Assembly: GCF_016650695.1 (NCBI RefSeq)
Contig: NZ_JAEKFH010000003.1
Span: 2,500,001-2,564,000 of the forward strand
Direction of reading: 5' to 3'
Length of the DNA stretch: 64,000 nucleotides
Origin: Pseudomonas sp. TH41
GTDB lineage: Bacteria > Pseudomonadota > Gammaproteobacteria > Pseudomonadales > Pseudomonadaceae
In this document: piece after piece, positions 1-9,251 of the stretch
Numbering within the stretch: position 1 is the first letter of the stretch
Layout: each line of letters opens with the position of its first letter
Made by a program: the position numbers and the translations under genes
Notes under the pieces: generated by a model
Told to the model about the DNA's origin: nothing
The model's database searches: none
What the model saw: the letters and a program-made list of their open reading frames with translations, nothing else

Positions 1-1
1 C

Positions 2-361
2 TTTCTGATGCTGGCCGCTTTTTTCGGCTTCACTGGCGTTGCCCTTGGCGCGTTCGCCGCTCACGGCTTGAAAGCCCGTCTGACACCTGAGTACCTGGCG
101 ATTTTCCACACCGGCGTTACCTACCAACTGGTACACACCCTGGCATTGTTCGGCGTAGCGCTGCTGGCCACGCAGATTCCCGGTCGTTTGATCACCTGGG
201 CTGGCGCCTCCTTTGCCATCGGCATTCTGCTGTTTTCCGGCAGCCTGTATGTGTTGACCATGACCGGCATCAGCAAGCTCGGGATCATCACGCCCTTTGG
301 CGGCCTGGCATTCTTGATCGGCTGGTTCTGCCTGGGCCTTGCCGCCTGGCGACTGACGTGA
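2..361 (+). CDS. DUF423 family small membrane protein (5' end cut by window)
   Basis: About 119 codons of a DUF423 (YgdD-like) inner-membrane protein. The frame is open to the left edge, and a methionine at position 8 follows in-frame codons for Phe-Leu, so the true start probably lies a few codons outside the window. The glycine/alanine-rich opening with AFAAHGLK and a following TPEYLAIFHTG stretch is characteristic of the family, and four hydrophobic segments cover most of the protein. The role of the family is unknown. It is followed by a REPIN and then the thiS promoter, so it is not in the thi operon. Confidence 0.85.
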   Translation, partial: FLMLAAFFGFTGVALGAFAAHGLKARLTPEYLAIFHTGVTYQLVHTLALFGVALLATQIPGRLITWAGASFAIGILLFSGSLYVLTMTGISKLGIITPFGGLAFLIGWFCLGLAAWRLT

Positions 362-364
362 CCC

Positions 365-464
365 TGTAGCAGCGAGCTTGCTCGCGAAAAACGTCAGGGC
401 ACCGCGTTCAAGCGGCAAGTACGCGTTATCGTTGACGTCCATCGCGAGCAAGCTCGCTCCTACA
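365..464. repeat. REPIN, family A, 100 bp
   Basis: Paired inverted REP sequences: the left arm is a variant of TGTAGGAGCGAGC and the right arm reads GCGAGCAAGCTCGCTCCTACA. It has the same 100-bp length and, in reverse orientation, the same spacer motif (ACGTCAACGATAACGCG) as the copies at 50575, 54748 and 61778. Confidence 0.9.
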
Positions 465-491
465 AGGTTCTTGATCGACATGACGAATGGC

Positions 492-521
492 TTGGGTCGC
501 CAAGACTGATCGGGCTAGAAT
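492..521 (+). promoter_or_regulatory. Candidate sigma-70 promoter of thiSG
   Basis: TTGGGT (492-497) and TAGAAT (516-521) are separated by 18 bases and lie about 33 bases before the thiS start. The match is reasonable but not confirmed. No TPP riboswitch was recognised between it and thiS. Confidence 0.4.
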
Positions 522-553
522 GCCAGCCCCTAAAAATGATGGCGGCATTCGGT

Positions 554-754
554 ATGCGCATTCAGTTGAACGGCGAATCCCTTGAACTGCCCGACGGTGA
601 AACCGTTGCGGCCCTGCTGACCCGTCTGGACCTGACCGGACGCCGTGTGGCGGTCGAACTCAATCTGGATATCGTCCCGCGCAGCCAGCACGCTGAAACC
701 ACGCTGAACGACGGTGATTCGGTCGAAGTGGTGCACGCCATCGGCGGCGGCTAG
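554..754 (+). CDS. thiS: Sulfur carrier protein ThiS
   Basis: A 66-residue ubiquitin-fold sulfur carrier for thiamine thiazole synthesis. It begins MRIQLNGE and ends with the diagnostic Gly-Gly (AIGGG), whose C-terminus is adenylated and converted to a thiocarboxylate that ThiG uses as sulfur donor. The ATG at 554 is preferred over upstream in-frame methionines because it gives the usual family length and start. thiG follows after a short gap, giving the usual thiS-thiG pair. Confidence 0.95.
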   Translation: MRIQLNGESLELPDGETVAALLTRLDLTGRRVAVELNLDIVPRSQHAETTLNDGDSVEVVHAIGGG

Positions 755-817
755 CCGCGCGTGCCGAGTGGGCACAGAATTATTCTGCAAGAACCTCACC
801 CCTACAGAGGATTTCCC

Positions 818-1612
818 ATGAGCATCGTTCGTAGCGACAAGCCCTTCGTTCTGGCCGGTCGTACCTACCAGTCGCGTTTGCTGGTAGGCACTGGCAAGTA
901 CCGCGACATGGAAGAAACCCGCCTGGCCATCGAAGCCTCGGGTGCCGAGATCGTCACATTCGCCGTGCGCCGCACCAACCTCGGCCAGAACCCGGGCGAA
1001 CCGAACCTGCTCGAAGTCCTGTCGCCGGATCGCTACACCTTCCTGCCTAACACCGCCGGTTGCTTCGACGCTACCGAGGCTGTGCGCACCTGCCGTCTGG
1101 CCCGTGAGCTGCTCGGCGGCCACAACCTGGTGAAGCTGGAAGTGCTGGCGGATCAGAAAACCCTGTTCCCCAACGTGATCGAAACCCTCAAGGCCGCCGA
1201 AGTGCTGGTCAAGGAAGGCTTCGACGTAATGGTCTACACCAGCGACGACCCGATCATCGCCCGTCAACTGGCGGAAATCGGCGTTATCGCGGTGATGCCG
1301 CTGGCCGGTCTGATCGGCACGGGCCTGGGGATCTGCAACCCGTACAACCTGCAGATCATCCTCGAAGAAGCGAAAATCCCTGTGCTGGTGGACGCCGGTG
1401 TCGGTACCGCTTCCGACGCCACCATCGCCATGGAGCTGGGTTGCGAAGCGGTGCTGATGAACTCGGCCATCGCCCATGCCCAGCAGCCGATCATGATGGC
1501 TGAAGCCATGAAACACGCCATCGTTGCAGGTCGCTTGGCCTACCTCGCCGGCCGCATGCCGAAAAAACTCTATGCCAGCGCCTCCTCGCCGCTGGATGGT
1601 CTGATCAAGTAA
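818..1612 (+). CDS. thiG: Thiazole synthase ThiG
   Basis: A 264-residue TIM-barrel enzyme that condenses 1-deoxy-D-xylulose 5-phosphate, dehydroglycine and ThiS thiocarboxylate into the thiazole phosphate of thiamine. The start [10 protein letters not shown] follows an AGAGGA-type ribosome site; an in-frame ATG 57 bases upstream is ignored because it adds a non-family extension. The lysine in [10 protein letters not shown] (K106) is in the position of the Schiff-base lysine. Glycine-rich phosphate loops ([11 protein letters not shown]) and the ending SSPLDGLIK are intact. It is cotranscribed with thiS, and trmB follows after 9 bases. Confidence 0.97.
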   Translation: MSIVRSDKPFVLAGRTYQSRLLVGTGKYRDMEETRLAIEASGAEIVTFAVRRTNLGQNPGEPNLLEVLSPDRYTFLPNTAGCFDATEAVRTCRLARELLGGHNLVKLEVLADQKTLFPNVIETLKAAEVLVKEGFDVMVYTSDDPIIARQLAEIGVIAVMPLAGLIGTGLGICNPYNLQIILEEAKIPVLVDAGVGTASDATIAMELGCEAVLMNSAIAHAQQPIMMAEAMKHAIVAGRLAYLAGRMPKKLYASASSPLDGLIK

Positions 1613-1621
1613 GAGCCATTG

Positions 1622-2347
1622 ATGACTGAATCAAACGACACGCCTATGACGCCTGCAGAAGGCGACGAGCGCCAACACCGCCGCATCAAGAGTTTCGTGA
1701 TGCGCGCCGGGCGCATGACCGAAGGCCAGCAAAAAGGTCTGGAGCAGGGCTCGCCGCTGTTCGTGCTGCCATTGGCCGATGCGCCGGTGGACTTCGACCA
1801 GGTGTTCGGTCGCTCTGCACCGCGCTCGCTGGAGATCGGCTTCGGCATGGGCCATTCGCTGCTGGAAATGGCTGCGGCCTCGCCGGAACAGGATTTCATT
1901 GGTGTTGAGGTTCACCGTCCGGGTGTCGGCGCGCTGCTCAATGGCGTGCTGACTCAGGGCCTGACCAACCTGCGTGTCTACGATTGCGACGCTATCGAGG
2001 TGCTCAACCGCTGTGTGGCCGATAACAGCCTCGATCGTCTGATGCTGTTTTTCCCGGACCCATGGCACAAGAGCCGTCACCACAAGCGTCGTATCGTTCA
2101 GGCGTCGTTCGCTGAGCTGGTGCGCAGCAAGTTGAAGGTCGGCGGTGTGCTGCACATGGCCACCGACTGGGAACCCTACGCCGAGTACATGCTGGAAGTG
2201 ATGAACGTCGCCCCGGGTTATCGCAACCTGGCCGAAGACGGCAAATGCGTGCCGCGCCCGACCGAGCGCCCGATCACCAAGTTCGAACGCCGCGGCGAAC
2301 GTCTTGGGCATGGCGTGTGGGACTTGAAGTTCGAAAAACAGTCCTGA
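1622..2347 (+). CDS. trmB: tRNA (guanine-N7)-methyltransferase TrmB
   Basis: A 241-residue SAM-dependent enzyme that makes m7G46 in the tRNA variable loop. The SAM-binding strand/loop is [14 protein letters not shown], and the family signature [15 protein letters not shown] is present in full. The ATG at 1622 is chosen over a TTG immediately before it. It is the last gene of the thi-trmB run; transcription then meets the long REPIN hairpin at 2353-2440. Confidence 0.96.
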   Translation: MTESNDTPMTPAEGDERQHRRIKSFVMRAGRMTEGQQKGLEQGSPLFVLPLADAPVDFDQVFGRSAPRSLEIGFGMGHSLLEMAAASPEQDFIGVEVHRPGVGALLNGVLTQGLTNLRVYDCDAIEVLNRCVADNSLDRLMLFFPDPWHKSRHHKRRIVQASFAELVRSKLKVGGVLHMATDWEPYAEYMLEVMNVAPGYRNLAEDGKCVPRPTERPITKFERRGERLGHGVWDLKFEKQS

Positions 2348-2352
2348 ACCCT

Positions 2353-2440
2353 GTGGGAGCGAGCTTGCTCGCGAAGGCGGCGTATCAGTCGACATTAATA
2401 CCGACTGATACGCCGCCTTCGCGAGCAAGCCCGCTCCCAC
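2353..2440. repeat. REPIN forming a 39-bp hairpin, between convergent genes
   Basis: Two 39-bp arms separated by a 10-base loop (2392-2401) are complementary apart from one A/G difference. The outer part is the family A REP (GTGGGAGCGAGCTTGCTCGCG); the inner part continues the pairing through the usual spacer. It lies between the 3' ends of trmB and the DUF3392 gene and could stop transcription from both sides. Confidence 0.9.
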
Positions 2441-2465
2441 ATTTGATTTGTGGTGGCTTCGAAAT

Positions 2466-2789
2466 TCAGCGGCGGTCGGCTACTACGCCGATAAGCACCA
2501 GCACCACCAACAACACTGGCGCCAGGCTGTAGTTGTTGAACTGGCTCAGGCCTTTGATGATCCACGGCGTGGCGTAAATCAGCGCCACGCCGCTGCCGAC
2601 CATGCACACCAGGGCCATCAGCGGGACGCGTAAGGCGCCGGCGATGCTGCCCAGGCGTTGGTCGACCCAGCCTTTGATGTCCGCGCCGAACAGCACCAGC
2701 AGGCAGCCTACCAGCGCCAGAGAGATTTCCGACAGGTTGCTGCGGCTCCAGCGGGACACGGTGGCGAGCAGGTCGAGTATCAAATCCAT
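2466..2789 (-). CDS. DUF3392 family membrane protein
   Basis: A 107-residue protein with about three hydrophobic segments, matching the DUF3392 family as it occurs between trmB and hemW in Pseudomonas. The opening MDLILDLLATVSRW and the FGADIKGWVDQRLG loop support the call. No function is known. It lies 22 bases downstream of hemW on the same strand and may be the last gene of the hemW-rdgB transcript. Confidence 0.85.
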   Translation of the reverse strand: MDLILDLLATVSRWSRSNLSEISLALVGCLLVLFGADIKGWVDQRLGSIAGALRVPLMALVCMVGSGVALIYATPWIIKGLSQFNNYSLAPVLLVVLVLIGVVADRR

Positions 2790-2811
2790 TCGTTTTCCCT
2801 TAAGGCTGAAA

Positions 2812-4017
2812 TCAGCTCAGAAATTTTTGCAGCAAATCATTGAGAAACAGTTGTCCGCGCTCGGTGGCCGCCAGACGTGACGGTTCGACCTGCAACAAGC
2901 CACTTTGTTCGGCGTCGAGGCGGCCTTCGGCCAGGCTTTCCAGGGGCAGCCCGGTGCGCTCCGGATACAGTCGCGATTCGACGCCTTCGGTCAGGCGCAA
3001 CGCATTCATCAGGAATTCGAACGGCAGTTCTTCATTGGTCAGCGCTTTCTCGCCAGCCTTGAAGCTTTTGGCCGGGTTCAGATAGTCCTTCGGCAAGCGC
3101 GTCTTCCAGGTGCGCACGATTCGCCCGTCTGGATGACTGAGCTTGCCGTGGGCACCGGCGCCGATGCCGATGAAGTCGCCGAAGCTCCAGTAATTGAGGT
3201 TATGCCGCGCCGGACGACCGGGCTGGGCATAGGCCGAGACTTCATATTGCGCGTAACCGTGCTCGGCGAGCAGCGCCTGGCCGGCTTCCTGAATGTCCCA
3301 TAGCGTGTCGTCTTCCGGCAGCGTTGGCGGCTGGTTCCAGAACACCGTATTGGGCTCAAGCGTCAGTTGGTACCAGGACAAATGCGTTGGCTTCAGGGCG
3401 ATGGCCTGGCGCAGGTCGCTCAGCGCATCGTCGAGCGACTGATCGGGCAAACCGTGCATCAAGTCCAGGTTGAAGTTATCAAACCCGGCCTGACGCGCCA
3501 TGCCGGCGGCACACACCGCTTCATCACCATTGTGAATGCGCCCCAACGCCTTGAGTTTCTCTTCCTGAAAACTCTGGATGCCAATCGACAGGCGATTGAT
3601 GCCCAGTGCGCGATAGGCGAGGAATTTCTCCTGCTCGAAGGTTCCGGGATTGGCTTCCAGGGTGATTTCGATGTCGCTGGCAAATGGAATGCGTTGCTCG
3701 ACGCCCTTGAGCAAGCGGCCCAATGCCTCGGCGCTGAACAGACTGGGCGTGCCACCGCCAAAGAAAATCGAGCTCAGCTCACGGCCATAGACGGCGTGCA
3801 GGTCTTGATCGAGATCGGCCAGCAGCGCGTCCACATACTCTTCTTCCGGCAGCACCGGGCTGGCGGTGTGGGAGTTGAAGTCGCAATAAGGGCATTTGCG
3901 CACGCACCACGGGATGTGGATGTACAACGCCAGGGGCGGCAGCACGGGGAGCGCGGCCCGAGGCGATTGTGCGGCACCGCCGAAGATCAGCGGTGACGCG
4001 GACGATTCACGGGTCAT
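2812..4017 (-). CDS. hemW: Radical SAM heme chaperone HemW
   Basis: A 401-residue protein of the HemW (former HemN-like) family, which binds heme and delivers it to target proteins rather than acting as coproporphyrinogen oxidase. The radical-SAM cluster motif is CVRKCPYC (C38, C42, C45), followed by [10 protein letters not shown] and [10 protein letters not shown] typical of the family. The start ATG at 4017 overlaps the rdgB stop as ATGA; a longer frame to 4110 only runs back into rdgB. The C-terminal HemN domain begins near residue 290. Confidence 0.95.
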   Translation of the reverse strand: MTRESSASPLIFGGAAQSPRAALPVLPPLALYIHIPWCVRKCPYCDFNSHTASPVLPEEEYVDALLADLDQDLHAVYGRELSSIFFGGGTPSLFSAEALGRLLKGVEQRIPFASDIEITLEANPGTFEQEKFLAYRALGINRLSIGIQSFQEEKLKALGRIHNGDEAVCAAGMARQAGFDNFNLDLMHGLPDQSLDDALSDLRQAIALKPTHLSWYQLTLEPNTVFWNQPPTLPEDDTLWDIQEAGQALLAEHGYAQYEVSAYAQPGRPARHNLNYWSFGDFIGIGAGAHGKLSHPDGRIVRTWKTRLPKDYLNPAKSFKAGEKALTNEELPFEFLMNALRLTEGVESRLYPERTGLPLESLAEGRLDAEQSGLLQVEPSRLAATERGQLFLNDLLQKFLS

Positions 4018-4610
4018 TTCAAGCCCAGACGCTGGCGCAGCAGATCCATTGCACGGGCGCGGTGACTGATGAGGTTCTTGTCGCTCGGGCTCAGCTCGGC
4101 GCTGGAGCAATCGCGCTCCGGCACCCAGAACAGGGGATCGTAGCCGAAACCATGCTCACCGCTGGCCGCTGGCAAGATACGCCCGTGCCACAAGCCTTCA
4201 CACAGGAACGGCAGCGGATCGTCGGCATGCCGCACCAGCGCCAGCACACAGACGAACTGCGCGCCGCGCTCGGCTTCAGGTACATCCTTCAAGGCCTCGA
4301 GCAGTTTGGCGTTGTTGGCCGCATCGCCTTTGCCATCCGCGTAACGAGCCGAGTAGATCCCTGGCGCACCGCCCAGGAAGTCCACGGCCAGCCCGGAATC
4401 GTCGGCCAATGCCGGCAGGCCGGAAATGCGCGCGGCATTTCGGGCCTTGAGGATGGCGTTCTCGACGAATGACAGGCCGGTTTCTTCAGGCTCGACACTG
4501 CTGAACTCGCCGATCGAGCGCAGTTGCACCGATTCGCCGAGCATGGCCTGGAGTTCCTTGAGTTTGCCGGCGTTGTGGCTGGCCAGTACGAGTTGCGTGA
4601 AATTGATCAT
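4014..4610 (-). CDS. rdgB: XTP/dITP diphosphatase RdgB (HAM1 family)
   Basis: A 198-residue nucleotide house-cleaning enzyme that hydrolyses dITP and XTP to monophosphates, keeping deaminated purines out of DNA. Family motifs present are the substrate-binding [11 protein letters not shown] at the N-terminus, the catalytic [11 protein letters not shown] and the C-terminal SHRARAM. Both ends overlap neighbours by four bases (ATGA), showing translational coupling with the DUF4426 gene upstream and hemW downstream. Confidence 0.96.
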   Translation of the reverse strand: MINFTQLVLASHNAGKLKELQAMLGESVQLRSIGEFSSVEPEETGLSFVENAILKARNAARISGLPALADDSGLAVDFLGGAPGIYSARYADGKGDAANNAKLLEALKDVPEAERGAQFVCVLALVRHADDPLPFLCEGLWHGRILPAASGEHGFGYDPLFWVPERDCSSAELSPSDKNLISHRARAMDLLRQRLGLK

Positions 4611-5041
4611 TCGCCGGGGAAGAGCTCTTGGTTGAAATTGATGGTGTTGATTTTGTCGCCATTCTGCACCTTGATCTCAAAGGTGCGGATTTCCTGCTGG
4701 TCCACCGGGTATTGCGCGATGTAGTAGATCGCGCCTTGTTCGGTAATTTGCTTGAATTTCAGTGGCACGGTCTGGCTGGTCAGGTCTTTGACCGAGCCGC
4801 TCACTTGCGCCATCAGCGGCTTGCCTTCCTGGATCACCGAGACGTTGATCACGCCCTGATTCTTGCTGCGAACCAGCTCCGCCGCTTTGGCGATGTCCGG
4901 TGTCAGGAAGGTGGAGTTGAAGGTGTTGTAGTGCACCGTCACATCGCCAAAGGTCTCCTGGCGCTCGCCCTTGATGGCGTCAGCGGCCATGGCGGTGACG
5001 CTCAGGCAGGCAGTAAGTAAAAACAGCGCTAGACGACCCAT
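4607..5041 (-). CDS. DUF4426 family exported protein
   Basis: A 144-residue protein with a clear signal peptide ([20 protein letters not shown]) and a predicted beta-rich periplasmic body; it matches DUF4426. Its function is unknown. It overlaps rdgB by ATGA and lies 26 bases downstream of metW, so it probably shares the metX-metW-DUF4426-rdgB-hemW transcript, an arrangement kept in Pseudomonas. Confidence 0.85.
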   Translation of the reverse strand: MGRLALFLLTACLSVTAMAADAIKGERQETFGDVTVHYNTFNSTFLTPDIAKAAELVRSKNQGVINVSVIQEGKPLMAQVSGSVKDLTSQTVPLKFKQITEQGAIYYIAQYPVDQQEIRTFEIKVQNGDKINTINFNQELFPGE

Positions 5042-5067
5042 GATCGTTCTCCTCGAAGTGTCGTGGT

Positions 5068-5688
5068 TCAGACCGCGACCTTGTGGTCTTGCAGCCCCGG
5101 GCTGCTGACGCGGTAAATACCGATTTCACCTAATAGATTAGGCCATAGCTTACTGGCCCACCCGTGGCGGTGCTGTTGATCCACGGCAAGCCGATCAATG
5201 ACCTTGGCTTCACGTTCGCGGCACAGTTCTTCAAAGTCGCCGAAGGTGCAGAAGTGGATGTTCGGCGTGTTGTACCAGGTGTACGGCAGAAAATCGGACA
5301 CCGGCATCCGGCCCTTGCTCGCCAGGTACCAGCGGCAGCGCCAATGACCGAAGTTGGGGAAGGTGATGATGCACTGGCGACCTACGCGCAGCATTTCGTC
5401 GAGGATCTTGTCCGGGTAGTGCACCGCTTGCAGCGCCTGGGTCATGACCACGATGTCGAAACTGTTGCTGGCAAAGTTGCCCAGGCCCTTGTCCAGGTCC
5501 TGCTCAATGACGTTGACGCCCTTGGCCACGCACTCGGCAATGTTGTCCGGGTCGTTTTCCAGGCCATAGCCCGTGACTTGCTTGTTGTCGCGCAGCCAGG
5601 TCAGCAACTCGCCATCACCGCAACCGAGGTCGAGCACGCGGCTGCCGGCGGGGATCCATTCCTGGATGATTTCCAGATCAGCTCTCAT
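5068..5688 (-). CDS. metW: Methionine biosynthesis protein MetW
   Basis: A 206-residue class I SAM-binding-fold protein. The SAM motif is VLDLGCGDGELL and the post-I acidic residue lies in YGLENDP. In Pseudomonas and relatives MetW is encoded with MetX and is needed for efficient homoserine acylation. It lies only 7 bases downstream of metX, confirming one operon. The exact biochemical role of MetW remains less certain than that of MetX. Confidence 0.95.
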   Translation of the reverse strand: MRADLEIIQEWIPAGSRVLDLGCGDGELLTWLRDNKQVTGYGLENDPDNIAECVAKGVNVIEQDLDKGLGNFASNSFDIVVMTQALQAVHYPDKILDEMLRVGRQCIITFPNFGHWRCRWYLASKGRMPVSDFLPYTWYNTPNIHFCTFGDFEELCREREAKVIDRLAVDQQHRHGWASKLWPNLLGEIGIYRVSSPGLQDHKVAV

Positions 5689-5695
5689 GGCTTTC

Positions 5696-6835
5696 TCACA
5701 ACGTAATACGGTTCATGTAGTGACTGAACGCCTGCAAGTAGCGCGGGATCGGAATCAGGAAGGCGTCGTGGCCTTGCGGAGCATCGATCTCGAGGTAGCA
5801 AACGTCTTTCTTGGCCGCCATCAGCGCGTCCACCAGTTCCCGCGAGCGGGCAGGGGAGAAGCGCCAGTCGGTGGTGAAGGACATCACGCAGAACTTGGCC
5901 TGGACATTGGCGAAGGTTTTTGCCAGGTCGTCGTCGAAGTTCGCCGCCGGGTCGAAGTAGTCCAGCGCCTTGGTCATCAGCAGGTACGTGTTGGCATCGA
6001 AACGTCCGGAGAACTCTTCGCCCTGATAACGCAGGTAGCTTTCGACCTGGAACTCGACGCTGTGGAAGTCGTAGTTGAGCTTTTCGCTTTTGAGTCCGCG
6101 GCCGAATTTTTCGCCCATCGAGTCATCGGACAGGTAGGTGATGTGCCCGACCATCCGCGCCAGCATCAAACCGCGCTTGGGGATCACGCCGGCTTCCTGG
6201 AACGAACCGCCGTGGAACTCGGGGTCGGTGAGGATCGCCTGGCGCGCCACTTCGTTGAACGCGATGTTCTGCGCTGACAGCTTGGGTGCCGAGGCAATGG
6301 CCAGGCAGTGGCGAATGCGATCCGGGTAGGTGATGCTCCATTGCATCGCCTGCATGCCCCCGAGACTGCCACCAATCACGGCGGCCCATTGGCTGATGCC
6401 GAGTTGGTCAGCCAGGCGCGCCTGGCTGTGGACCCAATCTTCCACGGTCAGCACCGGGAAGTCGGCGCCGAACGGCTTGCCGGTTTCCGGATTGACGCTG
6501 CTCGGGCCGGTAGAACCGTTGCAACCGCCGAGGTTGTTCAGGCTGACCACGAAGAACTTGAGGGTGTCGATCGGTTTACCGGGGCCGATGCAGCTGTCCC
6601 ACCAACCGGGTTTGCGGTCGTCGGGGCTGTGGAAGCCGGCAGCGTGATGGTGGCCGGACAAGGCGTGGCAGATCAGCACGGCGTTGCTCGCCGTGGCGTT
6701 CAGCGTTCCGTAGGTCTCGTAAATCAGGTCATAGGCTGGAAGCGAACGGCCACAGGCCAGGGCCAGGGGTTCGCTGAAGTGCGCCATTTGCGGCGTCACC
6801 AGACCAACAGAATCGGCGGGAAAGGCAGTTGGCAT
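5696..6835 (-). CDS. metXS: Homoserine O-succinyltransferase MetX
   Basis: A 379-residue alpha/beta hydrolase that acylates L-homoserine in the first committed step of methionine synthesis. The nucleophile elbow is GGSLGG (S157), and the C-terminal histidine lies in GHDAFLIP. The [13 protein letters not shown] segment and the [11 protein letters not shown] oxyanion region are typical of the family. Pseudomonas MetX proteins use succinyl-CoA (MetXS) rather than acetyl-CoA; that specificity is family knowledge, not read from this sequence. First gene of the run that continues into metW. Confidence 0.95.
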   Translation of the reverse strand: MPTAFPADSVGLVTPQMAHFSEPLALACGRSLPAYDLIYETYGTLNATASNAVLICHALSGHHHAAGFHSPDDRKPGWWDSCIGPGKPIDTLKFFVVSLNNLGGCNGSTGPSSVNPETGKPFGADFPVLTVEDWVHSQARLADQLGISQWAAVIGGSLGGMQAMQWSITYPDRIRHCLAIASAPKLSAQNIAFNEVARQAILTDPEFHGGSFQEAGVIPKRGLMLARMVGHITYLSDDSMGEKFGRGLKSEKLNYDFHSVEFQVESYLRYQGEEFSGRFDANTYLLMTKALDYFDPAANFDDDLAKTFANVQAKFCVMSFTTDWRFSPARSRELVDALMAAKKDVCYLEIDAPQGHDAFLIPIPRYLQAFSHYMNRITL

Positions 6836-6936
6836 CGACCCTGCTCTCGTTGAAATGAGGCGTAAGTCTAAAGACCAGTGCCTTTAGCAGCAAGCTAAGG
6901 CCCGAGCTGATTTCATTCAGTTAGACCGAGGTGCGC

Positions 6937-7020
6937 CATTCGCGAGCAAGTCGGATCGCCGCACCGCCGCTCCCACATTGGAATGCATTTCAAATGTGGG
7001 AGCGGGCTTGCTCGCGAAGA
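6937..7020. repeat. REPIN, family A, with an expanded left half
   Basis: The right half is the standard GTGGGAGCGGGCTTGCTCGCGAAG. The left half keeps CGCGAGCAAG and CCGCTCCCAC but has about 15 extra bases (around TCGGATCGCCGCACC) between them. It lies between yggT and the metX promoter region. Confidence 0.85.
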
Positions 7021-7042
7021 ACGATAACGCAGTCTGCCAGAA

Positions 7043-7630
7043 TTAGATCAGCCCAAACAGCTCCTTCGGCATCAGGGCGTAGTACGCAACGCGCGGAATC
7101 AGCCAGCTTTGCAGCAACTGCAGCGCAATGAACGCGAAGATCGGCGAAATGTCGAGGCCGCCCAGGTTTGGAATGAATCGGCGGAACGGTGCGAGTACCG
7201 GTTCAGTGATCTGTGTGACCAGTTCTGCGGCCGGGCTGTGGCTGCCCGGGGCGACCCAGGACAGAATCACACTGATGATCATCGCGTAGAACAATACCTT
7301 CAAAAACAGCGAGAAGATGCCGATCAGCGCCCACGGCGCCAGGAACAATACGTCGACCTTGTAGCCGCTGAGCAGCAGGATGACCGCGAACAGCGCCATC
7401 TGCACGACCAGCGCCAGTACCAGCGATGACATGTCCAGCCCGAACATGCTCGGGATGACCCGGCGCAGTGGCTTGAGTAAAGGTTGGGTGGCTTTTACGG
7501 CGAACTGGCAGAGCGGGTTGTAGAAGTTTGCCCGAACCAGTTGCAGGATGAAGCGCAGCAGCACGATCAGCAGGTATAGGCTGCCCAGGGTTTGAATCAC
7601 GAAAATGGCAGCGTCATTGAGTCCGAGCAT
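7043..7630 (-). CDS. YggT family membrane protein (two YGGT repeats)
   Basis: A 195-residue inner-membrane protein with two copies of the YGGT unit, each with a hydrophobic pair followed by a PL..P.R..IP motif (TQPLLKPLRRVIPS and TEPVLAPFRRFIPN). The start is one of two adjacent ATGs (7630 or 7633); 7630 sits better behind the AAGGA site. The family is linked to cell envelope or osmotic functions, without a defined reaction. It follows proC by 24 bases, giving the usual yggS-proC-yggT operon. Confidence 0.92.
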   Translation of the reverse strand: MLGLNDAAIFVIQTLGSLYLLIVLLRFILQLVRANFYNPLCQFAVKATQPLLKPLRRVIPSMFGLDMSSLVLALVVQMALFAVILLLSGYKVDVLFLAPWALIGIFSLFLKVLFYAMIISVILSWVAPGSHSPAAELVTQITEPVLAPFRRFIPNLGGLDISPIFAFIALQLLQSWLIPRVAYYALMPKELFGLI

Positions 7631-7654
7631 CATTGAGTCCTTTGTGAGAGCTGA

Positions 7655-8473
7655 TTAGCGACCGAGTTGCTCAGCCATCTCGGCTGAACGATGTGCAGCG
7701 GCGCCGAGTGCTTTTTCTACCAGGGCTTCGAAGCCGCCGGCCTGGAACGACTTGATCGCCGCTTCCGTGGTGCCCGCAGGCGACGTCACGCGACGGCGCA
7801 ATTCAGCCGCATCGACATCACTGGCCACCGCCATGTGTGCGGCGCCCAAAGCGGTTTGCAGGGTCAGTTGTGCGGCGATGTCTGCGGGCAGGCCGAGCTT
7901 CACGCCTGCAGCGGTCATGGCTTCGATCAGCAGGAAGAAGTATGCCGGGCCCGATCCGGAGACGGCCGTCACCGCGTCCAGTTGCTGCTCTTCGGTCAGC
8001 CACAATGCAATGCCGACGGCCGACAGCAGTTCTTGCGCTTGCTGGCGTTGATCGGCGTTCACTTCGGCGGTGGCGAACAAACCGCTCACGCCCTGACGTA
8101 GCAGCGCGGGGGTGTTGGGCATGCAACGCACGATCGGCTGGGCACCGAGCCAGTTGTTCATGCTGGCGCAGGTGATGCCTGCCGCGATGGAAACCACCAG
8201 TTGATTCGGTTTCAGGCTCGGGCGAATCGCTTCGCAGACGGCTTTCATCGCCTGGGGTTTGACGGCAAGCACGACGACGTCAGCGTCCTGGATGGCTTCG
8301 GCGTTGTCGGCGAATACGTCGATACCGTGTTCAGCATTCACTTTGGCGCGGGTTTCAGCGCCCGGATCGCTGGCACGAATCTGTGCGGCGTCCAGACCCT
8401 TGGCGCGCAGGCCGCCGATGAGGCTGGCGGCCATGTTGCCGGCACCGATAAAGGCAATACGAGTCTTGCTCAT
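7655..8473 (-). CDS. proC: Pyrroline-5-carboxylate reductase ProC
   Basis: A 272-residue NAD(P)H-dependent enzyme catalysing the last step of proline synthesis. The N-terminal Rossmann motif is FIGAGNMAASLIGGL. The C-terminal signature includes AVSGSGPAYFFLLIEAM and VTSPAGTTEAAI. Length is normal for the family. It sits between yggS (35 bases upstream) and yggT, the order found in many gamma-proteobacteria. Confidence 0.97.
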   Translation of the reverse strand: MSKTRIAFIGAGNMAASLIGGLRAKGLDAAQIRASDPGAETRAKVNAEHGIDVFADNAEAIQDADVVVLAVKPQAMKAVCEAIRPSLKPNQLVVSIAAGITCASMNNWLGAQPIVRCMPNTPALLRQGVSGLFATAEVNADQRQQAQELLSAVGIALWLTEEQQLDAVTAVSGSGPAYFFLLIEAMTAAGVKLGLPADIAAQLTLQTALGAAHMAVASDVDAAELRRRVTSPAGTTEAAIKSFQAGGFEALVEKALGAAAHRSAEMAEQLGR

Positions 8474-8508
8474 GTCAGGTCCTTATAAATAGAAGAGTCG
8501 GCCATGGA

Positions 8509-9195
8509 TCAAGGTTGACCGTAGTCGCGGGCGCCAAACAGGGCCGTACCGATACGGACCCAGGTGGCGCCCATGGCGATGGCTGACTCAAGGTCGTGGC
8601 TCATGCCCATGGACAGTGTGTCGAGCGGCAGATTGAGGCTCGCTTGCAGACGTTGCACCGCCGAAAAAGCGGCGTCCTGTGCGGCACGATCTTCAGTCGG
8701 CTCGGGGATTGCCATCAACCCACGCAATTTGATGCGCGGCAATTCGCTGATGGCGTTGGCCAGTGCTGGCAGGTCGGCCGGGGTGCAGCCGGACTTGCTG
8801 GCTTCACCGCTGACGTTGACCTGGATGCAGATGTTCAAGGGCGGCATATCGGCAGGACGTTGTTCGGACAGTCGTTGTGCGATTTTCAAACGATCCACGG
8901 AATGCACCCAGGCGAAGTGCTCGGCGATAGCGCGAGTCTTGTTCGACTGAATGGGGCCGATGAAGTGCCAGATCAAGGGCAGGTCGGCCAATTCAAGCTG
9001 TTTGCTCAGGGCTTCCTGCAGATAGTTCTCGCCAAAATCGCGCAGCCCCGCGGCGTGGGCTTCACGCAGGGCCTCGGCGGGCTTGGTCTTGCTCACGGCC
9101 AGCAGCTGAACGCTGTGTTCGTCGCGGTGGGCGGCGAGGGCAGCGGCGTGGATGCGCGATCTAACCTGAACAATGTTGTCTGCTATCGTGGACAT
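8509..9195 (-). CDS. yggS: YggS/PLPBP family pyridoxal-phosphate homeostasis protein
   Basis: A 228-residue PLP-binding TIM-barrel protein of the PLPBP (PROSC/YggS) family, which keeps free PLP balanced and has no known enzymatic reaction. The PLP lysine lies in LLAVSKTKPAEAL; GENYLQEA, WHFIGPIQSNK and LSMGMSHDLESAI are the other family blocks. The second of two adjacent methionines (9195) gives the usual MSTIADNI start. It is divergent from pilT across a 56-base gap that must hold both promoters. Confidence 0.95.
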   Translation of the reverse strand: MSTIADNIVQVRSRIHAAALAAHRDEHSVQLLAVSKTKPAEALREAHAAGLRDFGENYLQEALSKQLELADLPLIWHFIGPIQSNKTRAIAEHFAWVHSVDRLKIAQRLSEQRPADMPPLNICIQVNVSGEASKSGCTPADLPALANAISELPRIKLRGLMAIPEPTEDRAAQDAAFSAVQRLQASLNLPLDTLSMGMSHDLESAIAMGATWVRIGTALFGARDYGQP

Positions 9196-9251
9196 CAAGG
9201 GGCGCCAGCGGGTCTGAAGTTGGCCGCATTCTACTGGAATTGAGGAGTGCT

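Noticed and set aside
530..1516. Long open frame on the minus strand opposite thiS-thiG (328 codons)
   Set aside because: It is a shadow of the high-GC thiG gene: rich in His/Gln/Gly, with no family resemblance, while the plus strand encodes unmistakable ThiS and ThiG.
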